From NCBI RefSeq assembly GCF_001695575.1, contig NZ_LUAX01000001.1, forward strand, positions 1,426,001 through 1,490,000: a stretch of 64,000 nt of DNA. The letters run 5' to 3'. The notes below the pieces were generated by a model. The model was not told the origin of the DNA, did not search any database, and was given only the letters and a program-made list of their open reading frames with translations. Origin of the DNA: Vibrio europaeus. Its GTDB lineage: Bacteria; Pseudomonadota; Gammaproteobacteria; Enterobacterales; Vibrionaceae. Shown piece after piece: positions 27,517-37,235 of this stretch (its first letter is position 1; each line of letters starts with the position of its first letter). The position numbers and the translations under genes are program-made.

Positions 27517-27944
27517 GCGCTTTTACTCCCTGTATTTATTATGACCAATTGCATTATCTAAACGCTCTTGGCTGACTGCTGGGTTCCACCCACATTGCGA
27601 TACAAACTAGCACTACCCCGTCCAACTTGCAACAAATTATTAACCTATAAATCAGCAATATCTAACCAGTTTATATGACTAATAATGCATTCAGTAGTCA
27701 AAAAAGCTCCAAAATTCGCATAAAACACCTCACCCACCAAACAATAAACCAAATCTATTAATTAACAATTTTATAAAAACAAGATCTATCTCAACAAACT
27801 ATCTCAAGTTTGATAATAGTCACGATTTAACTCCTTGTTATGCGCTAATAAAACTCACATTATGAAACTAAATTTCAATCAAAACTTCTCTTGTCTCGTC
27901 GACTCGTCGATGTTGTGTAGTTTTCTTTCACAACCTTTCATAAA

Positions 27945-27958
27945 GTGATCTAAATCAA
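27945..27958. promoter_or_regulatory. FNR-like site
   Basis: GTGATCTAAATCAA matches the FNR consensus TTGAT-N4-ATCAA at nine of ten positions. It is about 95 bases upstream of the presumed promoter of the DUF3360 gene and 430 bases from the ABC operon start. An oxygen-response role would fit the nearby pfl genes but is unproven. Confidence 0.4.
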
Positions 27959-28054
27959 TCACTCTTAAGGGTTAGCACGTTAAACTCGCGTCAAAGATAA
28001 AAGCCTCAATAGTCGTACTTTTTGTCTTTTAATCCTCTATGCTATAGCACATCA

Positions 28055-28160
28055 AGTGCACGCTACATGAGGTAGACCGGGAATCAAAGGCAGGAAGCTA
28101 CGCCGGGTTTTGCGGAGTGACCGACACAGAATAATAATCGGGTCACTCTTTGAAGAATCA
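28055..28160 (+). promoter_or_regulatory. Structured 5-prime leader of the DUF3360 gene (riboswitch-like, class unknown)
   Basis: The leader, about 130 bases from the likely transcription start, contains a strong hairpin at 28115-28148 (GAGTGACC with GGTCACTC, extended by GA/TC past one bulged G). It also has a GTAG at 28072-28075 that can pair with either of two CTAC segments (28063-28066 or 28098-28101), which are mutually exclusive. ACCGG near 28076-28080 can also pair with CCGGGT at about 28103-28108. No T-run follows. I could not match it to a riboswitch consensus I know. Confidence 0.45.
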
Positions 28161-28186
28161 TTAACTTTTTAGAATATGAGGAATCT

Positions 28187-29734
28187 ATGTCAGACGCAGT
28201 CAATAAACCGCACTCTGATTCGGATATCGAAAATAAGAGCTATCAAGAGCTGCATCGTCCAGCTTCTGAGTTTGAAAGCCGTTCAGACTACCTAGACCAC
28301 GAACTACAAATCATGAAGCCACGTCGCTTTGGTTTGAACCTTCCTGGTCGCGACTTCCGTTTCGAGCTTGAAGACTTAGTTCCAGCACTAGCAGGTACTA
28401 TCGGTATTATCGCGATGTACTCTGCGGTAATGATGTCTTGGGCTGAGGGGCTTACTGCCGCTTGGGACCATATCAACCTAGGTAAAGAATTTGCGATTGA
28501 AGTCGCGCGTGTAGAGATGCTTATTCCTGCGCTGCTATTCTGTGTTCTTGCGTCTGGTTTCATTAACCCGAAAGCAAACCTTGCCGGTAACCACGGCCCA
28601 ATGATCCCTCTTATCGGCACGATCGCTCTAGCCGGTGCTCACCCTCTTGCATTGGCAATCCTAATCGGTATCTTCGGTCTACTACTTAGCTTCCTTAAAG
28701 GCGGTTCTAAGCTGGTTAACTTGACCTCACAAGGAACCGCGGGTGGCTTGCTTATCTTCCTTGGTTTAACGGGTACCATGAGCCAGATTAACTCTATCCA
28801 GTCTTGGGCAGTCGGTCTGCAGTCAGACACTGTTGCCGCTGGCAGCATGGGTTATGTTGGTCTTATCGTTCTAGCCGTCACTATTGCGCTTTACGCCTAT
28901 CTAGCGAAAGTGAACAAGCGTTGGCTAGCAATCCCAGTGTGTGCCTTTACTGGCCTCGTGATTGCTCTAGTTCTCGGTGCAGGGTTCGACATTAAGTTCG
29001 TAACTGAAACAGGTCTACCAAACCTAAACCCTGTTTACTGGTGGGGCAGCACTGAAGAAGGTTGGATGCTAGGTCTACCAAACGTAGAACACTTTATTGC
29101 GTCTCTTCCATTTGCGATTCTTGCAGTAGCTATGTGGTCTCCTGACTTCTTAGGTCACCGTATCTTCCAAGAACTGAACTACCCTAAAAAGACTGAAAAA
29201 GTACTAATGGACGTTGATGACACAATGACTATGTGTTCTATCCGTCAGATGGTTGGTACAGCAGTCGGTGGTGGTAACATCACGTCATCTTGGGGCACAT
29301 ACATGATCCCAGCGGCGATCGCGAAACGTCCTATTCCAGCAGGTGCTATCCTTCTTGGTCTATTGGTTATGATCATCGCTATCCTTGGCTTCCCGATGGA
29401 TATCGCAGTATGGCCACCAGTAATGCGCGTCGCTCTACTGGTTGGTGTATCGCTTCCTCTACTTGAAGCAGGTATGCAGATGGTGAAAGACTCAAAGGAT
29501 TCACAAGCGGCGGGTATCTGTATCTTCGGCTCTGCAGTTGTGAACCCAGTTCTTGCTTGGGCACTGACTATGCTGCTGGATAACAACGGTCTAATTGGTG
29601 ATAAAGAGCGCGCATCACGCCTATCGTTTGTCGATAAAATCGTGATTCCAGTTGGCGTACTTGTCATCTGTCTAGTGGCAATGCTAGCGGTAGGTATGCT
29701 TGAAGGCCAATACGGCATCCCTGCATTCCTTTAA
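28187..29734 (+). CDS. DUF3360-family polytopic membrane protein (putative transporter)
   Basis: This 515-residue protein has a polar N-terminus of about 60 residues and then ten or more hydrophobic segments (LVPALAGTIGIIAMYSAVMM, GLLIFLGLTG, AIPVCAFTGLVIALVLGAGF). Its overall layout and PALAGTIG and GNHGPMIPLIG motifs recall the NCS2/SulP transporter fold, but the substrate is not known. GAGGAA lies three bases before the ATG. It is monocistronic with its own terminator, and codon use is strongly biased, suggesting high expression. It lies just upstream of pflB on the same strand. Confidence 0.8.
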   Translation: MSDAVNKPHSDSDIENKSYQELHRPASEFESRSDYLDHELQIMKPRRFGLNLPGRDFRFELEDLVPALAGTIGIIAMYSAVMMSWAEGLTAAWDHINLGKEFAIEVARVEMLIPALLFCVLASGFINPKANLAGNHGPMIPLIGTIALAGAHPLALAILIGIFGLLLSFLKGGSKLVNLTSQGTAGGLLIFLGLTGTMSQINSIQSWAVGLQSDTVAAGSMGYVGLIVLAVTIALYAYLAKVNKRWLAIPVCAFTGLVIALVLGAGFDIKFVTETGLPNLNPVYWWGSTEEGWMLGLPNVEHFIASLPFAILAVAMWSPDFLGHRIFQELNYPKKTEKVLMDVDDTMTMCSIRQMVGTAVGGGNITSSWGTYMIPAAIAKRPIPAGAILLGLLVMIIAILGFPMDIAVWPPVMRVALLVGVSLPLLEAGMQMVKDSKDSQAAGICIFGSAVVNPVLAWALTMLLDNNGLIGDKERASRLSFVDKIVIPVGVLVICLVAMLAVGMLEGQYGIPAFL

Positions 29735-29742
29735 TCAACACT

Positions 29743-29777
29743 AAGTTGGGAGTCGATAACGGCTCTCAACTTTTTTT
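29743..29777 (+). terminator. Terminator of the DUF3360 gene
   Basis: AAGTTGGGAG pairs with CTCTCAACTT (one G-T pair), followed by a run of seven T. Confidence 0.9.
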
Positions 29778-29976
29778 GAATTTCTACATTAATACTAAAA
29801 AAAACTTTAGATAAAGGACGATTTATTGATTTAGTTTAAGGTTTGCAAAAATTTTTTAGTTTATCCTTGAAACCAAGTTAATAGATCACCATATAGAAAG
29901 TAGTGACAATATTTATAGTTTTATGTCCTTTAAGTGATCGATTTTAAAGACTATACATATTGTTATTCATAAGAGT
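29778..29976 (+). other. pflB upstream control region
   Basis: This is an A/T-rich promoter region without a gene. I see a TATACAT box at about 29952-29958 and a partial FNR half-site (TTGAT near 29828), but no full FNR or HexR operator that I would call. Confidence 0.4.
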
Positions 29977-30036
29977 GTACCGCCCTGTTCAAGGGAGTCT
30001 GACTCGCTCAACGGATCAGATAGGTACGTGTTTTTT
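29977..30036 (+). promoter_or_regulatory. Three-way-junction leader of pflB followed by a T-run
   Basis: The outer stem GTACC (29977-29981) pairs with GGTAC (30023-30027). It encloses hairpin CCCT/AGGG (29983-29986 with 29992-29995) and hairpin TCTGA/TCAGA (29998-30002 with 30016-30020). Six T follow at 30031-30036, 23 bases before the pflB start. It could act as an attenuator or ligand sensor. I do not recognise its class; conserved ZTP (pfl motif) riboswitch bases are not evident. Confidence 0.45.
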
Positions 30037-30058
30037 CTACTAAAAAGGTAGGTATGTC

Positions 30059-32335
30059 ATGGCAGAGCAATTTGCTAAAGCTTGGGAAGGTTTTGCTGAA
30101 GGTGATTGGCAAAACAATGTTAACGTTCGCGACTTCATTCAGAAGAACTACACTCCGTACGAAGGCGACGAATCTTTCCTAGTTTCTGAAGGTACTGAAG
30201 CAACGAATACGCTTTGGGCTAAAGTAATGGAAGGCATCAAGCAGGAGAACTCTACTCACGCACCTGTTGATTTCGATACTTCTGTTATCTCTACCATCAC
30301 TTCTCATGATGCTGGTTACATCAACAAAGACCTTGAAACTATCGTTGGTCTTCAGACTGAAGCACCTCTAAAACGTGCAATCATGCCTAACGGCGGCGTA
30401 CGTATGATCGAAGGTTCTTGTAAAGCTTACGGCCGTACACTAGATCCACAAGTATCTAAAATCTACTCTGAGTACCGCAAAACGCACAACCAAGGCGTTT
30501 TCGATGTGTACTCTCCTGATATCCTAAAATGTCGTAAGTCTGGCGTTCTAACTGGTCTTCCAGATGCATACGGTCGTGGTCGTATCATCGGTGACTACCG
30601 TCGTGTAGCTCTATACGGTGTAGATTTCCTAATTAAAGACAAGGTAGCTCAATTCCACTCTACTCAAGAGAAGCTAGAGTCTGGTGACGATCTACAAATG
30701 ACTATGCAGTTGCGTGAAGAGATTCAAGAGCAGCACCGTGCACTAGGTCAACTAAAAGAAATGGCAGCTTCTTACGGCTACGACATTTCTGGTCCTGCGA
30801 CTACAGCTCAAGAAGCTATCCAGTGGACTTACTTCGGTTACCTAGCCGCAGTTAAATCTCAAAACGGTGCAGCAATGTCTCTAGGTCGTACTTCGACTTT
30901 CCTTGACGTATACGTTGAGCGTGACATCGCAGCTGGCATCATCACTGAAGAACAAGCTCAGGAAATGATCGACCACTTCGTAATGAAACTACGTATGGTT
31001 CGTTTCCTACGTACTCCTGAGTACGATGAACTATTCTCTGGCGACCCAATCTGGGCAACAGAATCTATGGGTGGTATGGGTGTTGACGGTCGTACGCTAG
31101 TTACGCGTACTAACTTCCGTTTCCTAAACACGCTATACACTATGGGTCCTTCTCCAGAGCCAAACATCACTGTACTTTGGTCTGAACAGCTACCTGACGG
31201 CTTCAAGAAGTTCTGTGCGAAAGTATCTATTGATACTTCTTCAATCCAGTACGAAAACGATGACCTAATGCGTCCAGACTTCAACAACGATGACTACGCT
31301 ATCGCTTGTTGTGTATCGCCGATGGTTATCGGTAAGCACATGCAATTCTTCGGTGCTCGTGCAAACCTAGCTAAGACTCTACTTTACGTTATCAACGGCG
31401 GTGTAGATGAGAAGCTTAAGATCCAAGTAGGTCCTAAGACTGAAGCAATGACTGACGAAGTTCTAGACTTCGACAAAGTTTGGGCTGGTCTAGATAACCT
31501 GATGGATTGGCTAGCTAAGCAATACGTGACTGCGCTAAACGCTATCCACTACTCACACGACAAATACAGCTACGAAGCAGCTCTAATGGCTCTTCATGAC
31601 CGTGACGTTCGTCGTACTATGGCTTGTGGTATCGCTGGTCTATCTGTTGCAGCTGACTCTCTATCTGCAATCAAATACGGTAAGGTTAAGCCTATCCGTG
31701 ACGAAGATGGCATCGCAATCGACTTCGAAATCGAAGGCGACTACCCTAAATTCGGTAACAACGACGCACGTGTTGATGACATGGCTTGTGAACTTGTTTC
31801 TAACTTCATGGCTAAAATCCGTAAGCTTAAGACTTACCGTGACGCTATCCCTACTCAGTCTATCCTAACTATCACTTCAAACGTGGTATACGGTAAGAAG
31901 ACGGGTACTACGCCAGACGGTCGTAAAGCAGGTGCTCCATTCGCTCCAGGTGCTAACCCAATGCACGGTCGCGATGAGAAAGGTGCAGTAGCATCTCTAA
32001 CATCTGTAGGTAAACTACCGTTTGCTGACGCGAAAGATGGTATCTCTTACACCTTCTCTATCGTGCCAAATGCACTAGGTAAAGAAGAAGGTTCACAGCG
32101 TGCTAACCTTGCTGGTCTTATGGATGGTTACTTCCACCATGAGCAAGGCATCGAAGGCGGCCAACACCTGAACGTTAACGTTCTTAACCGTGAAACTCTA
32201 GAAGACGCAGTTAAGCACCCTGAGAACTACCCTCAGCTAACAATCCGTGTATCTGGTTACGCTGTGCGCTTTAACTCTCTAACAGTTGAGCAGCAAAAAG
32301 ACGTAATCGCACGTACGTTCACTGAGTCTCTATAA
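30059..32335 (+). CDS. pflB: Pyruvate formate-lyase
   Basis: This glycyl-radical enzyme cleaves pyruvate with CoA to acetyl-CoA and formate during anaerobic growth. The 758 residues include the active-site pair C417-C418 (IACCVSPM) and the radical glycine G733 (RVSGYAVRF); MSLGRTSTF and [10 protein letters not shown] are further family blocks. ATG 30059 follows AGGTAGGT; an ATG five bases earlier is out of frame. Codon use is extremely biased, as for very highly expressed genes. No focA formate channel lies next to it. Its activase pflA is at 35639, on the same strand with two genes between. Confidence 0.98.
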   Translation: MAEQFAKAWEGFAEGDWQNNVNVRDFIQKNYTPYEGDESFLVSEGTEATNTLWAKVMEGIKQENSTHAPVDFDTSVISTITSHDAGYINKDLETIVGLQTEAPLKRAIMPNGGVRMIEGSCKAYGRTLDPQVSKIYSEYRKTHNQGVFDVYSPDILKCRKSGVLTGLPDAYGRGRIIGDYRRVALYGVDFLIKDKVAQFHSTQEKLESGDDLQMTMQLREEIQEQHRALGQLKEMAASYGYDISGPATTAQEAIQWTYFGYLAAVKSQNGAAMSLGRTSTFLDVYVERDIAAGIITEEQAQEMIDHFVMKLRMVRFLRTPEYDELFSGDPIWATESMGGMGVDGRTLVTRTNFRFLNTLYTMGPSPEPNITVLWSEQLPDGFKKFCAKVSIDTSSIQYENDDLMRPDFNNDDYAIACCVSPMVIGKHMQFFGARANLAKTLLYVINGGVDEKLKIQVGPKTEAMTDEVLDFDKVWAGLDNLMDWLAKQYVTALNAIHYSHDKYSYEAALMALHDRDVRRTMACGIAGLSVAADSLSAIKYGKVKPIRDEDGIAIDFEIEGDYPKFGNNDARVDDMACELVSNFMAKIRKLKTYRDAIPTQSILTITSNVVYGKKTGTTPDGRKAGAPFAPGANPMHGRDEKGAVASLTSVGKLPFADAKDGISYTFSIVPNALGKEEGSQRANLAGLMDGYFHHEQGIEGGQHLNVNVLNRETLEDAVKHPENYPQLTIRVSGYAVRFNSLTVEQQKDVIARTFTESL

Positions 32336-32357
32336 ACTCAGGTTAACGAATGATTGA

Positions 32358-32390
32358 AAAAGCCCCGCTTGATGCGGGGCTTTATTTTTT
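32358..32390 (+). terminator. Terminator of pflB
   Basis: AAAGCCCCGC pairs with GCGGGGCTTT around a 5-base loop, followed by ATTTTTT. It is very strong. Confidence 0.95.
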
Positions 32391-32517
32391 GTATCAATCA
32401 TTTACTACTTATTCAGAGATACGGTGCACATTTCACTCCACTGGTATACTTATTGCTAACGTTTAATTCAGTTAATCCTGTAATATCAGATTTCTAATTG
32501 AGTTAAGCAGCAAGCCT

Positions 32518-33525
32518 ATGAAGTTAAATCGAACTCTAATTCTGCCTCTACTGCTGGTCTCTACGACTGGCCTAGCTTCAGAAAAATCGACCGTTTCATT
32601 CTCTCTCGACAACGATGGCATTTTCGGTGTCGATCAAGACTACACTAACGGCCTGTTTCTCAGCTATACCACAGGCGCGATTACGCCCTATCCAATTTTC
32701 GAGCCTCTCAGCCTCTCATTTTGGGGCGGCGCTTCATTAGACAAATTTGAGTTTGTACTCGGCCATAAGATGTATACACCGTCAGACATTGAGTCGACGA
32801 CCCCTATGGTAAATGACAGACCCTATGCAGGTTTTCTCCACTCTGAGTTCAACTACATCAGTCTGCATCCAGAGCAAGCACAACGCTTTAACCTGACTTT
32901 GGGTGTAACCGGTGATAAAGCATTGTCAGAAGACGCGCAAAAATTGGTGCATTCCATCACCAAATCCTCTGAACCAAATGGTTGGGCATTTCAGGTCGAT
33001 GATAGCTTCGCTGGCAGCGTTGGTTACCTTACTCACTTCAATCTATGGCGTCAGCGATCTATTGCCAACACCGATTGGGAGGTCTCTAACGTCTCAGAAA
33101 TTAACGCAGGTAACTTCCGAAGCGATGTTTCTACTGGCTTTATGTTCCGTTGGGGTTCTGATTTAGGTGGAAATATGGGCGCGGCCAATATCGATAACGA
33201 AAATCCGTTTCGAGCTGGTATGCTTGGAGGCTCTAAAGGCGGTTGGTTTGTCTTTACAGGTATTGAAGCTCGCTATCGCTTCAATGATGTTACCGTTGAA
33301 GGAGATCGTTCTGGCGTGAGAGATTACGCGATTCAAGAAGGCGACGACCCGAGCATCTACGACGTAACGCTCAAGCATAACCAAGCAACTGCAGTGGCTG
33401 GTTTTGCATGGTACAACCAGAGCTTTGGTGCTACCTTAACCGCTACCGCGAAAACGCCAGACTACAAAGAAGCAAAAGAAAGCATGTATGGCACCGGTGG
33501 GATTGCCTTATATGCTTTCTTCTAA
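32518..33525 (+). CDS. LpxR-family (DUF2219) outer-membrane lipid A deacylase
   Basis: This 335-residue protein has signal peptide MKLNRTLILPLLLVSTTGLAS and a beta-barrel that ends in Phe. The family signature is intact: FSLDNDGIFGVDQDYTNGL near the N-terminus and NDRPYAGFLHSEF. A His in LVHSITKSSEPNGW probably equals the catalytic His of Salmonella LpxR. LpxR removes the 3-prime acyloxyacyl group of lipid A. Whether this copy has the same activity cannot be decided. It is convergent with the chemoreceptor gene, with only four bases between. Confidence 0.82.
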   Translation: MKLNRTLILPLLLVSTTGLASEKSTVSFSLDNDGIFGVDQDYTNGLFLSYTTGAITPYPIFEPLSLSFWGGASLDKFEFVLGHKMYTPSDIESTTPMVNDRPYAGFLHSEFNYISLHPEQAQRFNLTLGVTGDKALSEDAQKLVHSITKSSEPNGWAFQVDDSFAGSVGYLTHFNLWRQRSIANTDWEVSNVSEINAGNFRSDVSTGFMFRWGSDLGGNMGAANIDNENPFRAGMLGGSKGGWFVFTGIEARYRFNDVTVEGDRSGVRDYAIQEGDDPSIYDVTLKHNQATAVAGFAWYNQSFGATLTATAKTPDYKEAKESMYGTGGIALYAFF

Positions 33526-33529
33526 AGCC

Positions 33530-35410
33530 TTAAATTGTGAACTTCTGGCAGTTTTGATTCAAGCTGCCAGACCTTTCCTCAACCACTCCGCTGACACTTC
33601 GTAGTTGTTCATTGTTCTGCTCTAACTCTTTCATAGCCGAAGAAATTTGCGTCATATTATCTGCCATCGACTGACTGGTTGTCGCAAGCTCTTTGATTGA
33701 AGAAAAAATGACTTCTGTTTGGTGCGATGCTTCATCTGCTTTTGCAGTAATCAACTTAAGCGCGTCCATTGCCTCTTGACCACGAGCCCGCCCTGTTGCC
33801 ATTGAAGATTCAGATTGACCAATATATTGAATCACTTCAGCACTTTCTTTCTTCATGGTGTCTATCGTGCCAGAAATTTCAGTTACTGCATCGACGGTAC
33901 GAACGGCTAGGCTGCGAACCTCATCTGCCACCACGGCAAAGCCTCGCCCTTGCTCCCCTGCCCTTGCCGCCTCAATAGCCGCATTCAACGCGAGTAAGTT
34001 AGTTTGTTCAGCGATACCATTGATAATCTCCATTACAGAGTCGACCTTCGAAGAAGCTTCTTCGAGCAATTGAATGTGTCCTGCAGCAGACGTTAATATC
34101 GTCCCAACTTCTTCAAGCGACCCTATCGCAGCGCCAATAACTTTGGCCCCTTCTTCAGCCGCGTCCGTTGAAGAACGTGATATTTCGGAAACAAACTCCA
34201 ACGAGTTGGATACCTCTTGAGTCGTGACACTCACTTCTTCCGTGGCTGAGGCCAATAGCTGAGTCTGCCCTAATACCTCTGATTGATGATGAGCCAACAT
34301 ATCTAGGCCTTGGTTTAATTCAGCGGCATTACCCGACAACGCTTGGCTACTGTCTTGGACACCACGAACTAACCCACCCAGATTTTCACAGCTTTCGTTA
34401 ATGCTGCTGGCCAATTGGTTAAATTCATCATTAGGGTTTTTGTTCAACGCCATTCGTTGAGATAAGTCACCACTCGATACCCCGTGCAATACCTGTCGAG
34501 TTCTCGCCAGCGATTTAGCCAAAGATGTGCTTTGCATAACAAAAATAGCGACGGTAAAGACAGCTAACAATACACAAGCCACCAGCACTGACCACAAGGT
34601 TTGCTCTGAAGTATTTTCGGCTGATGATTGGTACTGCTGAGAAATCGAACCGAGCTCATCAGTAATAGAGGCGATTAACTGTGTCAGTTGAGCTTTAGAA
34701 GTCAGCAATTGCTGCTCAACGCTGCCTAACTGCTGCGACAATTCACTTACCCTGACAAAGGTTGATTTATATTGTTCGATTTCCTTTTCATATAGATCCA
34801 ACATCGCATAAACATTAGACATGCTTTCAAAGCTGCCCATAGCGCGATTAAACAATTTCAAATTTTCTTCATTCGGTTGCAGCAAATAATTTTGTTGAGA
34901 CTTCACCATTGCCTGAAAATCGGAATTGAGCGTTACCATTCCGGTCTCTTCGATTTTCTTTTCAATCGTATCTGCCAATTGTTTTAGTTCACCAAGTTTT
35001 CCTTCATCAATGGTGAAACCAAGTTCTTGTTTCAAATTTAGCCACGGGTTAGCCGCTGACTCAAAATCATTCACATTTTGCGTTAATTTGTCTGCTTGCT
35101 GGATAAGATCAAGCTTAGAGAGAAATTCAGCATCTTTATTAACAGCAACGACTATTGCCGAGATCTCTTGTGTTGCCGTAGAAACTTGGGAGCCACTTAA
35201 ATTATCCAAGTTACTACTCAGGGTAAGAATCTTACTCTGCGTTTGGTAGATAGACATAGACCCCGTAGATATATCGCTACTCAAATAATACTGGTCGCTC
35301 ATTTGGGTCAGTCTTGATGAAGTAAATCCTGCCAAAGCAACAAAGCCTAATGCTAATACAACCAAAAATAGCATCACCTTTTGCTTTTGCGAAAGTGCAA
35401 GCATATCCAT
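33530..35410 (-). CDS. Methyl-accepting chemotaxis receptor
   Basis: This 626-residue receptor starts at ATG 35410 ([10 protein letters not shown]), with AAGGGA six bases upstream. TM1 is at about 13-29. A helical periplasmic sensor domain of roughly 235 residues (probably a four-helix-bundle type) is followed by TM2 at about 265-286, HAMP, and a signalling hairpin with [36 protein letters not shown] split over its two halves. There is no C-terminal pentapeptide. It is transcribed alone, divergent from pflA, and is not part of a che operon. The ligand is unknown. Confidence 0.92.
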   Translation of the reverse strand: MDMLALSQKQKVMLFLVVLALGFVALAGFTSSRLTQMSDQYYLSSDISTGSMSIYQTQSKILTLSSNLDNLSGSQVSTATQEISAIVVAVNKDAEFLSKLDLIQQADKLTQNVNDFESAANPWLNLKQELGFTIDEGKLGELKQLADTIEKKIEETGMVTLNSDFQAMVKSQQNYLLQPNEENLKLFNRAMGSFESMSNVYAMLDLYEKEIEQYKSTFVRVSELSQQLGSVEQQLLTSKAQLTQLIASITDELGSISQQYQSSAENTSEQTLWSVLVACVLLAVFTVAIFVMQSTSLAKSLARTRQVLHGVSSGDLSQRMALNKNPNDEFNQLASSINESCENLGGLVRGVQDSSQALSGNAAELNQGLDMLAHHQSEVLGQTQLLASATEEVSVTTQEVSNSLEFVSEISRSSTDAAEEGAKVIGAAIGSLEEVGTILTSAAGHIQLLEEASSKVDSVMEIINGIAEQTNLLALNAAIEAARAGEQGRGFAVVADEVRSLAVRTVDAVTEISGTIDTMKKESAEVIQYIGQSESSMATGRARGQEAMDALKLITAKADEASHQTEVIFSSIKELATTSQSMADNMTQISSAMKELEQNNEQLRSVSGVVEERSGSLNQNCQKFTI

Positions 35411-35638
35411 AAATAATCCCTTAACATCAGTGGTATGCGTTAATACTTGCCTAGCCAACAATTATCTTTTTATTATTGAAGTTCTTATATTTGCAACAAT
35501 TTTATAACATACATTTTAGTCCAAGTACGCTTTTTTTTCTTATTTCGCAAAATGTTGTTTCTCAGAATCTCTAACCCTATTTAAACCCCACTTTTTGTAA
35601 TAAAATAACAGGCAAATTACTAAATACGAGATGAGCAC

Positions 35639-36379
35639 ATGTCAACAACTGGTCGTATTCATTCTTTCGAGTCCTGTGGGACAGTAGACGGACCTGGTAT
35701 TCGTTTTATTGTCTTTTTGCAAGGTTGCTTAATGCGTTGTATGTACTGTCATAATCGCGACACATGGGATACTCACGGTGGTAAGGAAGTGACCGTTGAA
35801 GAAATCATTAATGAAGCAAAATCTTATCGTCACTTTATGAATGCTTCAGGTGGTGGTGTGACATGTTCTGGTGGTGAAGCCATGCTTCAGCCTGAGTTTG
35901 TCCGCGACTTTTTCCGCGCAGCCCATGCTGAAGGTATCCATACTTGCCTTGATACCAATGGCTATATTCGTAAACACACTGACGTTATTGATGAGGTGCT
36001 TGAAGCGACGGACCTAGTCATGCTTGATCTTAAGCATATGAAAGATGAGATCCATCATGACTTTATCGGCGTCTCGAATAAACGAACGTTAGACTTTGCT
36101 CGTTACCTGCATAAAATTGGGCAAAAAACGTGGATTCGCTATGTTGTTGTTCCGGGTTACACCGACGATGAAGAATCTGCACATATGCTAGGCGACTTCA
36201 TCAAAGAAATGGACAATATAGAGAAAATCGAACTTCTCCCTTATCACAAGTTAGGTGCACACAAGTGGGAAGCACTTGGCCTAGAGTACCCACTCGAAGG
36301 AACGAACCCTCCTTCAAAAGAAACCATGGATAATATCGTATCAATTCTTGAGCAGTATCACTCAAACGTTAAATACTGA
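35639..36379 (+). CDS. pflA: Pyruvate formate-lyase activating enzyme
   Basis: This radical-SAM enzyme installs the glycyl radical on PflB. The 246 residues carry the 4Fe-4S motif C30-x3-C34-x2-C37 ([11 protein letters not shown]), the SAM-binding [14 protein letters not shown] and the substrate-side [10 protein letters not shown] and LLPYHKLG blocks. Full family length. It is separated from pflB by the LpxR-family and chemoreceptor genes, so it has its own promoter in the 228 bases divergent from the receptor gene. Confidence 0.96.
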   Translation: MSTTGRIHSFESCGTVDGPGIRFIVFLQGCLMRCMYCHNRDTWDTHGGKEVTVEEIINEAKSYRHFMNASGGGVTCSGGEAMLQPEFVRDFFRAAHAEGIHTCLDTNGYIRKHTDVIDEVLEATDLVMLDLKHMKDEIHHDFIGVSNKRTLDFARYLHKIGQKTWIRYVVVPGYTDDEESAHMLGDFIKEMDNIEKIELLPYHKLGAHKWEALGLEYPLEGTNPPSKETMDNIVSILEQYHSNVKY

Positions 36380-36404
36380 TACCACTTAATGTCTAATTCG
36401 TAAA

Positions 36405-36435
36405 AAATACCAACCCTCTCGGTTGGTATTTTTTT
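36405..36435 (+). terminator. Terminator of pflA, touching the next gene
   Basis: AATACCAACC-CTCTC-GGTTGGTATT followed by seven T. The next ribosome-binding site (GAGG) starts directly after the T-run. Confidence 0.93.
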
Positions 36436-36444
36436 GAGGTTTAA

Positions 36445-37107
36445 ATGGAGTTGAACGAACTACTAGCGCTCTTCATTGTGATGATAGCCCTGCTCTTTGT
36501 ATGGCGTGATGTCAAAGAAGTATTCCTACCAAAACTAATCAATGAACGTACGTTTCAGCACATCACCTTTGCAATCACATTTGCTTTGTTCGTACTCTGG
36601 TCAGCAGATGCTGGGGTGAAAGAGGGGTTATCAATCCACTTTCTCGGCATAACGGCGCTGACCTTGATGTATGGTTGGCAAAGTGCTTTTGCTCTCTCTA
36701 TTGTCGTTGCTTTGCTCATGGCGCTATTTGGTGAGATGACCTTCTACGTGCTACCCGAGTACCTACTCTTCTCCTGTTTAATTCCTATCCTTATCAGCTA
36801 TAGCGTGTTTCTCGCCAGTTATCGCTATCTGCCAAGAAATATATTTGTGTTTATTTTCGTAGCTGGTTTTCTCAATGGCGGCCTAACAGGGACTTTTCAT
36901 CTAGTCATTAACTCAGCTTATTTTCTTATCGTTAGCGATTACGACTGGCAAACGATTTTTGATAATTACCTAGTGTTTACGCCCCTACTCGCTTTCCCAG
37001 AAGGGCTCCTTAATGGGATGACAGCATCGGTACTGACTGTGTTTAAACCAGAATTACTGCGAGTATTTTCCGATCGCGACTACATCTACAATCACCATCA
37101 CAAATAG
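36445..37107 (+). CDS. Solitary CbiM-like (energy-coupling-factor type) membrane protein
   Basis: This 220-residue protein has about six transmembrane helices and resembles the CbiM/NikM substrate component of cobalt or nickel importers, mainly in the C-terminal part (GFLNGGLTGTFHLVIN and FPEGLLNGMTASVLTVFKPELL). CbiM proteins bind metal with an N-terminal Met-His; here the second residue is Glu and no His is nearby, although His-rich HHHK ends the protein. No CbiN, CbiQ or CbiO genes are present. The ATG has GAGG five bases upstream but lies only ten bases behind the pflA terminator. Confidence 0.75.
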   Translation: MELNELLALFIVMIALLFVWRDVKEVFLPKLINERTFQHITFAITFALFVLWSADAGVKEGLSIHFLGITALTLMYGWQSAFALSIVVALLMALFGEMTFYVLPEYLLFSCLIPILISYSVFLASYRYLPRNIFVFIFVAGFLNGGLTGTFHLVINSAYFLIVSDYDWQTIFDNYLVFTPLLAFPEGLLNGMTASVLTVFKPELLRVFSDRDYIYNHHHK

Positions 37108-37235
37108 TAACGAAATTTGTTGTCCAATCTTTGTGCTTTTCATATTAAATATGTGTTGAGATCATGTTTCACCCTGCAAAGAACAGATAACCTAAGCACA
37201 TTAAAAATGTATTAGATTATTTTAGTGAGGCCACC

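Larger units (their letters stand above)
27517..28186. other. Long divergent intergenic region before the ABC operon and the DUF3360 gene
   Basis: These 670 bases are A/T-rich from 27600 to 27900. I see no gene that I would support; a 28-codon frame at about 27675 has no ribosome-binding site. The right part holds an FNR-like site (27945-27958), a TGCTATAGC promoter box near 28041-28048 and a structured leader (28055-28160), all listed separately. Confidence 0.6.

Noticed and set aside
27680..27697. ArgR box for the basic amino acid importer
   Set aside because: Only the right half (ATTCA) fits; the left half matches two of five bases, and there is no tandem box.
27675..27761. 28-codon frame in the long intergenic region
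   Set aside because: No ribosome-binding site, low-complexity composition and no sign of leader-peptide function.
29245..29718. 157-codon frame antisense to the DUF3360 gene
   Set aside because: It is a shadow of a highly codon-biased gene; the opposite frame is a clear membrane protein.
29977..30036. ZTP (pfl motif) riboswitch before pflB
   Set aside because: The conserved bases of that class as I know them are not evident; the three-way junction is reported as unclassified instead.
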